Origin: Anomaloglossus baeobatrachus
Taxonomy: Eukaryota; Chordata; Amphibia; Anura; Aromobatidae
Assembly: GCF_048569485.1 (NCBI RefSeq)
Contig: NC_134354.1
Span: 88,698,142 to 88,762,141 of the forward strand
Direction: 5' to 3'
Length of the DNA: 64,000 bases
A model generated the notes under the pieces. That model had not been told where the DNA came from. It saw nothing but the letters and a program-made list of their open reading frames with translations, and ran no database searches. Every line of letters begins with the position of its first letter. Position 1 is the stretch's first letter. The translations under genes and the position numbers were made by a program. Below are positions 12,748 to 24,170 of the stretch, piece after piece.

Positions 12748-13187
12748 AGGGAACCTGTCAGGTGCAATGTGCCCACAGAACCACGAGCAGTTTTGGGTGC
12801 ATATTGCTAATCCCTGTATACACTAGCATAGATAAAGAGATCTTTAGAAAAAGTATTTCTAAAGATCATTTCTTATATGCTAATGAGGCCCACGACTAGT
12901 CGCAAGTGCGATACTTCTCTTGGCTATTCGGCCCACATAGAATGCTAGCACACCCCTGCGGGCGTACTAATGTGCTAATGAATGCATTGCAACGCTCACA
13001 TACCTCACTATTAATTGCAACTGGAGGACGATGGATGCACATCGGGCATGATCCTGAGTCCCCGGGACTTATGATCATGCGTACTAAACGGATGCCGGTT
13101 GTAAGCTTCCCGGCTTCAGTGAGGTACAGTCTCCATGACCGGAAGTGCTCGTAGTTCTGGGTACATATTGCACCTCACAGGTTCCCT
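12748..13187. mobile_element. piggyBac-like MITE (family A), complete, TTAA duplication
   Basis: TTAA at 12744-12747 and 13188-13191 flanks inverted ends AGGGAACCTGTCAGGTGCAA and, reversed at the right, AGGGAACCTGTGAGGTGCAA. Exact TTAA duplication is the mark of piggyBac-superfamily elements. It is about 440 bp with no transposase frame. It provides the empty-site reference for DIRS copy 1: AAAAAGTATTTCTAAAGATC around 12847-12866. Confidence 0.85.
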
Positions 13188-13606
13188 TTAAAGCACCGCT
13201 CCAGCAGTTTTTGGTTTTCTTTCACCGTTGGAGTGGTGCTTTAAATCTAGCCCCATCTTATACTCACCTGCCGCCATCTTTATCACTTATCAGCGTTGGT
13301 CTCTGGCGATTTGTAACCTGCCGGTTGCTCCAGTGTTTCATGGAGCGCATCGGATGTAATAACTCGATACAAGTCTGAGAACCTCGTTCTGGCTCTTAGA
13401 CTTGTATTGAGAGCTTGCAATGTAACCTCTGACTTCCAGGCCAGTGCGAAGTTACAGGCACAAGATGATGCCAGGGGACCAGATTGGCTCCGAAAATAGA
13501 TGAAAACACTGGCGGGTAAATATAAGACGGGGGCAGGGAACTTGGATTTAAAGCACCACTCCAGCTCTGACAATAAAACCTCCTGGAGTGCTGCTCTTAT
13601 TATTTC
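13188..13606. mobile_element. Fold-back MITE with two terminal hairpins
   Basis: TTTAAAGCACCGCTCCAGC at 13188 is mirrored by GGAGTGGTGCTTTAAA at about 13229. A second such pair, TTTAAAGCACCACTCCAGC and CCTGGAGTGCTGCT, lies at about 13549-13600. The interval reads as one element bounded by two hairpins. The family is not assigned. Confidence 0.45.
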
Positions 13607-13673
13607 CTCACTCTCTCATTCGTCCATAGGAAACTACTGATGAGGATCTGTATTCCTCACTGTGATAAATTGA

Positions 13674-13862
<189 letters not shown>

Positions 13863-13930
13863 TGAGTGCTTTGTTGCTCTTTTTGTATTATATACATTGT
13901 CACTGGATGTAAACCTTTTTTAGGTTGTTA

Positions 13931-14153
13931 AGGCCGGTTTCACACATCCGGCTTTTTGCCGTTTTGCCGGATGCGGCACTGTCCCGTACAGTTAATACAG
14001 TACAATGACAGCGCAACAAGCGCTGGTCACATGCTGTCATGTGACCGGCGCATGTGACCCGGAAGTTACAGCGCTGTCACTGTACTGTATTAACTGTACG
14101 GGACAGTGCCGCATCCGGCAAAACGGCAAAAAGCCGGATGTGTGAAACCGGCC
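13931..14153. mobile_element. Nearly perfect palindromic MITE, TTA flanks
   Basis: AGGCCGGTTTCACACATCCG at the left mirrors the right end, and the two arms (about 100 bases each, including CACTGTCCCGTACAGTTAAT) are nearly exact reverse complements. TTA stands on both sides (13928-13930, 14154-14156), the TWA target of PIF/Harbinger elements. There is no coding capacity. Confidence 0.75.
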
Positions 14154-14159
14154 TTAGTC

Positions 14160-14570
14160 GCACATTAAATTGTGGTGTTATGTATGTGATGTTATTCATT
14201 TCTCATCTATATTAGCCTTATTATATACTATGTTACCATATTCCTTTACCATAGAGTAATAACTATTGTTCATTAGAGGGGTACCTGGCGATCATCTGAT
14301 GGCTGCTGTCTGTCTTCTATAACACTTAGTCTACTGTTTACTGAATGGCCAACCTTTGTAATACATTTGGGCTTGGTCTGCCATCTCAGGGGGATGCAGA
14401 ACAAGGGGACCCCCGTCTAAAGGGCACATTTGGAGCTGGGTTCTAGTCACAAACCTCTCTGAAGACATGATAAAATGGTGATGATGTAGAGGATAGTACA
14501 GAAACAGTGTAGAGCTTTCCCCTCAAGTGGTGTATTATCACTAGGGTAGGACATCACTCAAAAGGGGTTA
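14160..14570. other. Intron sequence with no recognised feature
   Basis: No exon, RNA gene or repeat boundary was recognised in this 0.4 kb. Confidence 0.4.
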
Positions 14571-15002
14571 TCCAGGACTTCTAGTATTTTGTTATGACAC
14601 TAAGAACTTACTAGAAGGCAGCTACTAACTAGTTGCTGGTTTTGCCCGATGACAATTTGTTCTGCCTCCAGAGAGGTCGCAGAACTGGTCGTTCCGGTGA
14701 TGTAGCGTTGACAGAGCAGCTTCATCTCTTCTGCTCTGCTCTGTTGACGGGGCATCACTGCCGGTATCGTGTTGATTGACAGGCGGTTCCCTGCTACCTT
14801 ATTGCATGGAGCCTGCTGTCAATCAGCATGACCTCGGCTGTGATGCTCTGTCAATAGTGCGGTTCTTCCTTTTCAGCTCTATTGATGTGAGGTGAAAAGA
14901 AGCTGGAGAATCTCCTCCTGGGTCGGTAGAGAGTGTCACTGGGCAGGGAGTTAGCATCTACTTTTCTATAAGTTCTTAGCCCTATAACCAAATAACCCCA
15001 AA
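14571..15002. mobile_element. Probable MITE with imperfect inverted ends
   Basis: Left AAAGGGGTTATCCAGGACTT, ACACTAAGAACTTACTAGAA; right, reversed, GGGGTTATTTGGTTATAGGG then CTAAGAACTTATAGAA. The inner part has further mirrored blocks (GATTGACAGGCGG facing CTGTCAATCAGCAT). It ends just before DIRS copy 2. Confidence 0.5.
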
Positions 15003-16077
15003 GTCACGGATCACTCCTTTTTCTTTGTCGCTCCATTGGGAGACCCAGACAATTGGGTGTATAGCTTCTGCCTCCGGAGGCCACACAAAGTATTACACTT
15101 TAAAAAGTGTAACCCCTCCCCTCTGCCTATACACCCTCCCGTGCATCACGGGCTCCTCAGTTTTATGCTTTGTGTGGAAGGAGGCACACATCCTCTCATG
15201 CATTCTCAACTTAGTTATGTCGGTTGGAAGAAAAGAGGGCCCCCACGGGGCCCCCGGCATGTTCCCTTCTCACCCCACTATGTCGGCGGTGTTGTTAAGG
15301 TTGAGGTACCCATTGCGGGTACAAAGGCCGGAGCCTCATGCCGTTTTCCTTCACCATCCCTTAGTGGCTCTGGGAGAAGTGGGATCCTGACCGGTCATCC
15401 ATTCACTGGGACCGGACTCCCTCCGCAGCCCCTGTGGGAATCTGCTGGACAGGAGTCTATCCATCCTCAGGGACCGGGCCCTGCATCTATAAGGTACTCT
15501 GTGTCCCCATGGGGATTGTGCATGGAGCGCCTTCTTCCCGGACGCTGCAGCAGCTGCTGATTTGTGAAGACCGGCGGACTTCCGCGCCTGCTTGCCGGCC
15601 GCGGTCTTAAATTTAGTCCCCAGCTTCATCGCGGCCTAGTAGCAAAAATCCCGCCCCCGGGCCTGCCTGTCAGGGGTAAGGGCGGGACGGCCGGCCTGAC
15701 GTCGGCTGTGAGGGCCGGAGCATCCTGTATGTTTCCTCCCCCCTCACTGATCACTGTGGGGACCCCAGATTCCCGCACTTTTCTAGCACCGCCCACTGCT
15801 CCACTCCTCCCCTGAGAGCTCCGGCAGCCATGTTTTTGGCATTCTGCCGGTGGAGGATTATCAGAGAAGAGCTCTGCAGCTCTGGGAGACCTAAGGCAGG
15901 GAATCTGGAGGACACACACTCCGCTTTTTAGCGGTCGGTCAGCCACACCGGTCACCCGGTGCTGGTCCCCCCCAGGGTGCCGGAATAGATACGTATTTAT
16001 ATACATATTTCTGTTCGGTCGGGCTGTATACCCCTTCCCATATACCCTCAGTGATCACTCTCCTAGGAGACAACAGC

Positions 16078-17613
16078 ATGTCGTCCACAAGGAGCAAAGG
16101 TGCTAAGGCACAGGGTTTTTTCACCTGTACCTCTTGTGCGGCTATGTTACCTGCGGGTTCCACCTACCCTCACTGTGAGCAATGCTCGACCCCTGTTTCG
16201 CTTGCTCAGCCGGAGCCTCGGTCACTAGTGGGCCCCTCGGCTCATGTAGACCCCCCTGCTCCCCCTGTCCAGGCGGCAGGGACAGAGTTTGCTGCGTTTG
16301 CTGAGAAACTCTCTGAGTCACTTTCACAATCCATGGCTCAGTCTATGGACAAATGGTCTGCCAAGCTGCTAGAAGCTTTGCAGTCCAGACCGGTCCTTAC
16401 ACAGGCCCCGGTCCCCGTTAGCTCGTCGCCTCCAGGCCCCTCTCGGTCCGCGCCGCAGCGCGCTCCCAGGTTGGGCCCTAGGTCCCACGCGGAGGACTCC
16501 TGCCCGGACCACAGTCCTAGACAGGCTAAGCGGGCTCGCTGGGAATCTTCCCCGACTTCTTCACGCTGCTCGGGTTCCCAGCTCGAGGACCCTCTGGAGG
16601 ACGAGGCGGACGTCGCAGCTCAGGGCTCTGACCCTGACGTCGCCCTTAACCTTGATACACCTGAAGGGGACGCCTTAGTGAATGATCTTATCTCGTCCAT
16701 CAACCAGGTGTTAGATCTCTCTCCCCCGCCTCCACCTGTAGAGGAGTCGGCTTCTCAGCAGGAGAAACACCAGTTTAGGTTCCCCAAACGTACACGGAGT
16801 GCGTTTTTCGATCACTCTAACTTCAGAGATGCTGTCCAGAAGCCCAGAGCGGTTCCGGACAAGCGCTTTACTAAGCGCCTTACTGACACACGTTACCCCT
16901 TCCCCTCTGACGTAGTTAAGGGTTGGGCTCAGTGTCCCAAGGTGGATCCTCCAGTCTCTAGATTGGCGGCTAGATCTGTGGTATCGGTGGCAGATGGCTC
17001 ATCGCTAAAGGATGCCACTGACAGGCAGATAGAGCTCCTGGTGAAATCCATCTATGAAGCCACGGGCGCGTCTTTTGCCCCGGCCTTTGCAGCCGTGTGG
17101 GCACTACAAGCTATCTCAGCTTGTCTGGCTGAGATTAATGCGGTTACACGTAATTCTGCTCCGCAGGTTGCATCTTTGACCTCTCAGGCGTCAGCTTTTT
17201 CTTCCTACGTCATGAACGCAGTCCTAGATTCTGCTAGCCGTACAGCGGTGGCATCCGCCAATTCTGTGGCAGTCCGCAGGGCCATGTGGCTGCGCGAATG
17301 GAAGGCAGACTCTGCCTCCAAGAGGTTCTTAACCGGTTTTCCGTTTTCTGGCGACCGATTGTTTGGCGAACGATTGGATGAGATTATTAAGGAATCCAAG
17401 GGAAAGGACTCCTCCTTACCCCAGTGCAAACCTAAAAAACCTCAGCAACGGAAAATTCAATCGAGGTTTCGGTCCTTTCGTCCCTCCGCCAAGTCCCAAT
17501 CCGCTTCGTCCAGCAGGCCGGAGAAAGGCCAGAGGAACTCCTATGCGTGGCGGTCTAAGTCACGCCCCCAAAAGGCCGCCGGAGGCGCTGCCTCCAAGGC
17601 GGCCTCCTCATGA
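16078..17613 (+). CDS. Gag-like ORF1 of DIRS copy 2
   Basis: An open frame of 511 codons at the place where DIRS elements carry ORF1 (gag-like). The start at 16078 gives MSSTRSKGAKAQGFF; an in-frame ATG at 16051 is also possible. Near the N-terminus lies a Cys-rich motif of pattern CX2C-X12-CX2C (CTSCAAMLPAGSTYPHCEQC), which could bind zinc. The middle is acidic and Pro/Ser-rich. A conserved block about residues 250-430 (DVVKGWAQCPKVDPPVSRLA, FAPAFAAVWALQAISACLAE) recurs in copies 1, 3 and 4. The end is basic. It is part of a fossil element and is not a host gene. Confidence 0.75.
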   Translation: MSSTRSKGAKAQGFFTCTSCAAMLPAGSTYPHCEQCSTPVSLAQPEPRSLVGPSAHVDPPAPPVQAAGTEFAAFAEKLSESLSQSMAQSMDKWSAKLLEALQSRPVLTQAPVPVSSSPPGPSRSAPQRAPRLGPRSHAEDSCPDHSPRQAKRARWESSPTSSRCSGSQLEDPLEDEADVAAQGSDPDVALNLDTPEGDALVNDLISSINQVLDLSPPPPPVEESASQQEKHQFRFPKRTRSAFFDHSNFRDAVQKPRAVPDKRFTKRLTDTRYPFPSDVVKGWAQCPKVDPPVSRLAARSVVSVADGSSLKDATDRQIELLVKSIYEATGASFAPAFAAVWALQAISACLAEINAVTRNSAPQVASLTSQASAFSSYVMNAVLDSASRTAVASANSVAVRRAMWLREWKADSASKRFLTGFPFSGDRLFGERLDEIIKESKGKDSSLPQCKPKKPQQRKIQSRFRSFRPSAKSQSASSSRPEKGQRNSYAWRSKSRPQKAAGGAASKAASS

Positions 17614-17659
17614 CTCTCGGCATCCCCGAACCGCATCCTCGGTCGGTGGCAGGCTCTCC

Positions 17660-19088
17660 CGCTTTTGCAACGCCTGGTGGCCACATGTTCAAGACCGATG
17701 GGTGAGAGACATTCTGTCTCACGGTTACAGGATAGAGTTCAGCTCTCGTACTCAGACTCGTTTCTTCAGAACCTCTCCGCCCCCCGCTCGGGCCTGCGCA
17801 CTTTTTCAGGCAGTGGTCACTCTGAAGACAGAGGGAGTTGTGATCCCTGTTCCCCCTCAGGAACATGGTCGCGGCTTTTACTCCAACTTGTTCGTGGTGC
17901 CAAAGAAGGACGGATCATTCCGTCCCGTTCTGGACCTCAAACTGCTCAACAGACATGTGAGCACCAGACGGTTTCGGATGGAATCTCTCCGCTCGGTCAT
18001 CGCCTCGATGTCACAAGGAGACTTCCTAGCATCGATCGACATCAAGGATGCTTATCTCCATGTGCCGATCGCACCCGAACATCAACGCTTCTTGCGTTTC
18101 GCCATCGGGGACGAACACCTTCAGTTCGTGGCATTGCCTTTCGGCCTGGCGACAGCCCCACGGGTGTTCACCAAAGTCATGGCATCCGTTGTGGCGGTCC
18201 TGCACTCTCAGGGCCACTCGGTGATTCCCTACTTAGACGATCTCCTAGTCAGGGCACCTTCTCGGGTGGCGTGTCAACACAGCCTTACAGTCGCTCTGGC
18301 GACTCTCCAGCAGTTCGGGTGGATCATCAACTTCCCAAAATCCCAGTTGACACCTACCCAATCACTGACTTACCTCGGGATGGAGTTTCATACACAGTCA
18401 GCGGTAGTCAAGCTACCGCTGGACAAACAGCTTTCCCTGCAGGCAGGGGTGCAATCTCTTCTTCGGGGTCAGTCATACCCCTTGAGGCGCCTCATGCACT
18501 TCCTGGGGAAGATGGTGGCAGCGATGGAGGCAGTGCCGTTCGCGCAATTCCATCTGCGGCCACTCCAATGGGACATTCTCCGCAAATGGGACAGGAGGTC
18601 GACTTCCCTCGACAGGAACGTCTCTGTCCCTTGCAACCAAGACGTCTCTTCAGTGGTGGCTCCTTCCCAATTCTCTATCGCAGGGAAGATCCTTCCTACC
18701 CCCAACCTGGGCTGTGGTCACCACGGACGCGAGCCTGTCAGGGTGGGGAGCGGTTTTCCTCCACCACAGGGCTCAGGGAACCTGGACTCCGGTAGAGTCC
18801 TCCCTTCAGATCAATGTTCTGGAGATAAGGGCAGTGTATCTAGCCCTATTGGCCTTCCATCGGTGGCTGGAGGGCAGACAGATCCGTATACAGTCGGACA
18901 ACGCCACTGCCGTCGCATACATCAACCATCAGGGCGGCACGCGCAGTCGTCAGGCCTTCCAGGAAGTCAGGCGGATTCTGCAGTGGGTGGAAGCCACAGC
19001 CTCCACGATCTCCGCAGTTTACATCCCGGGCGTAGAAAACTGGGAAGCAGATTTTCTCAGTCGTCAGGGCATGGACACGGGGGAATAG
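17660..19088 (+). pseudogene. Reverse transcriptase-RNase H region of DIRS copy 2
   Basis: Reverse transcriptase landmarks in order: VVPKKDGSFRPVLDLK, LASIDIKDAYLHVPI, VALPFGLATAPRVFTKVM and the catalytic PYLDDLL near 18228. RNase H landmarks follow: VTTDASLSGWGAVF near 18714 and ATAVAYINHQGGT, with GVENWEADFLSR at the end. These are characteristic of the DIRS clade, which pairs this polymerase with a tyrosine recombinase rather than a DDE integrase. The region overlaps the end of ORF1. It belongs to a broken fossil. Confidence 0.85.
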
Positions 19089-20175
19089 TCTCTACACCCA
19101 GACGTGTTTCGAGAGATCTGTCGCCGCTGGGGAACGCCGGACGTCGATCTCATGGCGTCACGACACAACAACAAGGTCCCGGCCTTCATGGCACGGTCTC
19201 AGGATCACAGAGCTCTGGCGGCGGACGCATTAGTTCAGGATTGGTCGCAGTTTCGACTGCCTTATGTATTTCCTCCTCTGGCGATGCTGCCCAGAGTGTT
19301 ACGCAAGATCAGGTCCGACTGTCGTCGCGCCATTCTCGTCGCTCCAGATTGGCCGAGGCGATCGTGGTTCCCGGATCTGTGGCATCTCACGGTGGGTCAA
19401 CCGTGGGCACTTCCAGACCGCCCAGACTTGCTGTCACAAGGGCCGTTTTTCCATCTGAATTCTGTGGCCCTCAACCTGACTGAGTGGCCATTGAGTCCTG
19501 GCTCCTAGCGTCTTCAGGATTACATCACTCCGAAGAGTGTCGGAGCTTGCAGCGCTGTCAGGCAAAGCCCCCTTCCTGGTTTTTCACCAGGATAAGGTGG
19601 TTCTGCGTCCTGTCCCGGAATTTCTCCCTAAGGTGGTATCCCCTTTTCTTCTCAATCAGGATATCTCCTTACCTTCATTTTGCCCTAATCCAATTCACCA
19701 ATGTGAAAAGGATTTGCACTCGTTGGATCTGGTGAGAGCACTCCGGTTCTACGTGTCTCGCACGGCGCCCCTGCGTCGTTCAGATGCGCTCTTGTCCTTG
19801 TCGCTGGCCAGCGTAAGAGTTCGCAGGCTTCCAAGTCAACCTTGGCTCGGTGGATCAAGGAACCGATTCTTGAAGCCTACCGTTCTTCTGGGCTTCCGCT
19901 TCCTTCAGGGCTAAAAGCCCATTCTACCAGAGCCGTGGGTGCGTCCTGGGCATTGCGGCACCGGGCTACGGCTCAGCAGGTGTGTCAGGCAGCTACCTGG
20001 TCTAGTCTGCACACTTTCACGAAACTCTATCAAGTGCATACCTATGCTTCGGCAGACGCCAGTCTAGGTAGGCGAGTCCTTCAGGCGGCGGTTGCCCACC
20101 TGTAAGAGGGGGCAGTTTCGGCTCTTTTTTATCGAGGTATTCTTTTACCCACCCAGGGACTGCTTTTGGACGTCC

Positions 20176-20280
20176 CAATTGTCTGGGTCTCCCAATGGAG
20201 CGACAAAGAAGAAGGGAATTTTGTTTACTTACCGTAAATTCCTTTTCTTCTAGCTCCTATTGGGAGACCCAGCACCCGCC
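20176..20280 (+). repeat. Internal complementary region of DIRS copy 2
   Basis: The first part (CCAATTGTCTGGGTCTCCCA then ATGGAGCGACAAAG) is the reverse complement of the element's left outer end at 15023. The second part (AAGAAGGGAATTTTGTTTAC to about 20280) is the reverse complement of its right outer end at 20613. In the accepted DIRS model this region is the template that joins the two ends into a circular intermediate. The same arrangement is seen at about 5900-5995, 28073-28170 and 29995-30110 in copies 1, 3 and 4. Confidence 0.88.
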
Positions 20281-20613
20281 CCTGTGCCCTTCGGGCTGGT
20301 TGTTCTTTTGTGTACACATGTTGTTCATGTTGAATTGTTCTTTTGGTTCATGGTTTCAGTTCTCCGAACATCCTTCGGATTGAATTTACCTTAGACCAAT
20401 TTATAAGTTTTTCCTCCTTCCTGCTTTTGCACCAAAACTGAGGAGCCCGTGATGCACGGGAGGGTGTATAGGCAGAGGGGAGGGGTTACACTTTTTAAAG
20501 TGTAATACTTTGTGTGGCCTCCGGAGGCAGAAGCTATACACCCAATTGTCTGGGTCTCCCAATAGGAGCTAGAAGAAAAGGAATTTACGGTAAGTTAACA
20601 AAATTCCCTTCTT

Positions 20614-21246
20614 TAAAGTGAACATCCCAAGATTACAAAGTCATTAACTACACAGGATAGTGGACGATATGCTGAGCACTGAGACCCAATGATCATGAGA
20701 AGGCTGTACTCTGACCCGTAGAGTCTCAGATGTATTCACACATCCGTGAAAATGATAGATTTGAGAAGGAGACTGGCAAAACTCAGAGCATGTCCTATTC
20801 TGATCTGATATATAGGAATAGAATAGTACGTTGTCAGTGTGCCATCCAGTAAAAAAATTTGTCCGCACAGAGATAGTCACATGGATGGGTGATTGCACCT
20901 TATCTAGACTCCATGGCCTGCCGCAGATAGCAGAGCTGTCCCAGCTCTCACACTGCCCATCCTAAGAATGGCGGGACTGCGGTCACCCTCTCCAATCCTG
21001 GCTCATTAAGTGATAGGATATACCAGTCTGTTCAGTCACCTGCTCAAATGGAAGTGCGCCTTTTAAGAAGTCTCTATAAAGGTGGTTCGTGCACTTCTTA
21101 CACATTTTCGTTGTCCCACATATGTATTGTCTTAGTTTGTGTTTTTTTTTTATCATCGGACATATTGTGCTGTCAGGTAATGTGTCCCATGACTGTTATT
21201 GATGTAACCCTTTTCGGTTTGTGTCCTGTGCCTCAATTTACTGTAG
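20614..21246. other. Intron sequence with no recognised feature
   Basis: No exon or element ends were recognised between DIRS copy 2 and the cassette exon. A polypyrimidine stretch precedes the exon. Confidence 0.45.
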
Positions 21247-21291
21247 AATGACTTTCAATCTTCCCTGGCCAGAGAGGGCGAGTTTGGAGCG
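21247..21291 (+). CDS. tbc1d23: TBC1D23 45-base cassette exon
   Basis: Encodes (R)MTFNLPWPERASLE(R), against human (R)MSFNLPWPDRSCTE(R). At 45 bases it keeps the frame whether included or skipped. The human gene has 699- and 684-residue isoforms that differ by these 15 residues, so this is probably an alternative exon here as well. Acceptor TTTACTGTAG|A; donor CG|gtaagc. It stands alone between introns of 7.4 kb and 16.5 kb that hold three DIRS copies. Confidence 0.9.
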
Positions 21292-22302
21292 GTAAGCCGT
21301 AGTGAGCTGTGATTCCACCACCTCTTCTGTAAGCATCAGTGACCCTGCCACGTGCCACAAGCCACGTTTCCCCGCCCGCCACCTTCACTCCATAGTCTAT
21401 AATCTATAACCATTCTCAGATTAAGCCATTTATATCCTGTTCTATGAACCATGTCCTTTTTGTGCTGCCCCCTTGTGGCTCGTCAGTGTCACTGATGCTT
21501 GTCTCTCCATTACTGACACGTCGTAGAGGGACGTTCTCTCCACTTTTCTCCTAACCGCACAAAAGCACTAAGTCCTCCTCCATCTGCGGCTAATCTGCTC
21601 TGTTCATAACATTTCACTCTAGAGCCGTAAATTATAGATGCGTTATTGCTAACCATTTCCTCTCACATCTCTCCAGTAGGCATCCCCATTAGAGACACAT
21701 TACTGGTTTTAACCCATTAGTGCCCATTAAAAGCTGCAAAATATTTGATGATCGCTGTATAAATATTTTGTTAGCCTTTAAGCTTGCTGCCGTTTCCTCA
21801 TGTTTGATAAATCTGTCATCCGGTCGCCATGTTTGCGGATCTCCGTGTCATCCTCATATGAAGCTCAGTTACTCCAGACCTTTCTCTTTCAGGGCAGTGT
21901 TTGCTGAGGTTTGTTTTGTCAGACAGTTACTCAAGGGCTTTTCTAAGATTAGAGGAAGGGTCTGCTAGGCGATGTCTGGCATTGTAGATCATGCCCATTG
22001 ATCTAATAAAATTAGGCACAGCCCTAGGGCAAGACTGAACCTCATCCTGGATGACTCCTCTAACCATTTGATGGTTCTGTGGAAGAGTGGTTGGTAGGAA
22101 TTTAGCAGAGGGGACAATCCCAGCTCTACAATTCAGGTTGTTCCCAACCCCACCACCCATGGAGAGGTCCCTGTTTCTTTGGAGGATCCAGGGGTTGTCC
22201 CTGTCCATCACACTCGAGAGTTTACATGTAATATGCTTATTAAAAATGGCCTGCAAGTGGGTCCTGGTTGATTTGTACTGTATATAGCCGTTATGGATGA
22301 AG
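21292..22302. other. Intron sequence with no recognised feature
   Basis: Nothing recognisable as a gene or complete repeat in this 1.0 kb before the Tc1-like element. Confidence 0.4.
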
Positions 22303-22388
22303 TACACTATATGGACAAACGTTTTGACACCTGCACATTACAGCTACAGGAGCTTTTCAGACCTCCCATTCTACAGCTGCCAGCATTA

Positions 22389-22433
22389 CAGGGGTTGACA
22401 ACTACTAGGACAACCCCTTCTGATTCCACGTTT
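22389..22433. mobile_element. Palindromic MITE M, left end (cut by DIRS copy 3)
   Basis: The left arm (GGGGTTGACAACTACTAGGA, CCCCTTCTGATTCCACG) mirrors the right arm at about 28785-28848. TTA flanks both outer ends (22386-22388 and 28849-28851), the PIF/Harbinger-type target. It was inserted in the Tc1-like element at GCATTAATATGGA. Confidence 0.7.
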
Positions 22434-23579
22434 CTTCAGCGCTCTATTGGGAGACCCAGACGATTGGGGTATAGCTACTGCCCTCCGGAGGCCACACAAA
22501 GCACTACACTAAAAAGTGCAAGGCCCCTCCCCCTCTGGCTATACCCCCCCGTGGTATCACGGGTTCTCCAGTTTTAGCTTTGTGTGCGAAGGAGGTCAGA
22601 CATCCACGCATAGCTCCACAGATTTTAGTCAGCAGTAGCTGCTGACTATTTCGGATGGAAGAAAAGAGGACACATATAGTGTCCCCAGCATGCTCCCTTC
22701 TCACCCCTGGATGGTGTTGTAAGGTTGAGGTACCTATTGCTGGTACGGAGGCTGGAGCCCACATGCTGCTTTCCTTCCACATCCCCCTGAGGGGCTCTGA
22801 GGAAGTGGGATCCTGCCGGCCTCAAAGCTCTGACGCCGGGCTCCATCCACAGACCCATTTGAACCTGCTGGATACGGAGCTGGAGTACCGTTCAGGGACA
22901 TGGCCCTGCACCATTACAGGTACTCTGTGTCCCCGTACACACAGGCACAGCACACTCCAGACTTGCTGGGTGTGCTAGTGCGCCGGGGACAGTAAAGGGT
23001 TACAGTCACTGCAGCTTTGCTGAGTGACTTTGTGTTTTGGGAACTACCGCGCCGGACGCTCCGGGAGCGGCGGCGCGGCTGGGACTTGTAGTTCGCCGGG
23101 GACTGGGCGCCGACCGCGCTTTTACGGCGGCGGCGCTTATAACTCCAGTCCCCGGCTTCTGCGGCCTAGTGCCGCTTCGTTCCCGCCCCCTCCCTGTCAC
23201 TCAGGGAAGGGGACAGGCGCTGAGCAATCAGCAGCGCCGAGGGCTGGAGCCTTTTTACATGCTCCAGCCCTCTCACTGCACACTGTCGGACGCCGGTTTC
23301 CCGCTCTGACTTGGGGGCACGCCCACGGCCCGCCCCTCCTCACATGAGCTGGGGAAGAAGCCGGCAGCCATTACTGCAGTCCGAGCTCGGACTTTCGGCA
23401 CCAAGGCAGGACGGTGGCGATCATACACCCGCTTATAGGCGGGCGGTAAGAGGCACACATAGTGCTGACCACGATATAACTGCAGTGTGTACATGTGTTG
23501 TTTTTAACTACATAGGTCGCTATATGCCCGCTTGGGGAGCGACACATCAGCAGCAGGAAAGCAGGTGTGCTAAAGCACA

Positions 23580-24170
23580 GGCTTTCTAGGCTGCTTGTTT
23601 TGCACGACTGAGGTGTTCATTTGTGTTTATGCTGATATGCTATACATTGCACTGTACAGTCGCTAGTCTTAGCTATATTCTTCTGGAATGGCTAGACTAC
23701 AGCAGCAGAAAACCAAGGGTGCTGGGGCACAGGTTTTTTTCTATGCTGCTTGTATTGCATGGGCTGCAGTGTGCATTTGTACTTGTGCTTGTATGCTATA
23801 CATTGCACTGTATGGTCACTCTTCTGGGCTATATTCCCCTAGATGACTAGTCTACAGCAGCAGAAGAGCTGGGGTGCCAGGGCACAGGCTTCTATGCTGC
23901 TTGTATTGCATGTGCTGCAGTGTTCATTTGTACTTGTGCTTGTATGCTATACATTGCACTGTAGGGTCACTCTTCTGGGCTATATTCCCCTAGATGACTA
24001 GTATACAGCAGCAGAAGAGCAGGGGTGCCAGGGCACAGGCTTCTATGCTGCTTGTATTGCTTGTGCTGCAGTGGTCATTTGTACTTTATGCCTGTATGCT
24101 ATACATTGCACTGTACGGTCACCATTCTTGGCTATATACTTCTAGATAGCTAGTCGGCAGCGGCAAAAAA
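23580..24170 (+). repeat. ~152-bp tandem array at the ORF1 start of DIRS copy 3
   Basis: TATACATTGCACTGTA-like words recur at 23641, 23797, 23948 and 24100, with spacings of 156, 151 and 152 bases. Each unit includes TACAGCAGCAGAA, GGGGTGCCAGGGCACAGG and TTCTATGCTGCTTGTATTGC, which correspond to the 5' leader plus the first codons of ORF1 in copy 2. This is a tandem amplification of the leader/ORF1 start. Confidence 0.75.

Larger units (their letters stand above)
15023..20613 (+). mobile_element. DIRS-type retrotransposon, copy 2 (fossil, best preserved)
   Basis: The youngest-looking DIRS copy, in the intron between the tbc1d23 linker exon and the 45-base cassette exon. Parts: left inverted terminal repeat 15023-15164; 5' region to about 16077; gag-like frame 16078-17613; reverse transcriptase/RNase H region about 17660-19088; downstream VDLMASRHNNK / APDWPRR domain about 19104-19508, where DIRS elements carry a methyltransferase-like domain; tyrosine recombinase region about 19510-20105 (incomplete); internal complementary region about 20180-20280; right inverted terminal repeat about 20433-20613. 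The two ITRs are identical over 130 bp. It is broken, with only a handful of breaks. Recent insertion is likely. Confidence 0.92.

Noticed and set aside
15023-20613. Endogenous retrovirus or Gypsy-type LTR element, from the YLDD reverse transcriptase
   Set aside because: There are no direct LTRs, no DDE integrase and no target duplication. Inverted ends, an internal complementary region and a tyrosine recombinase make it DIRS.
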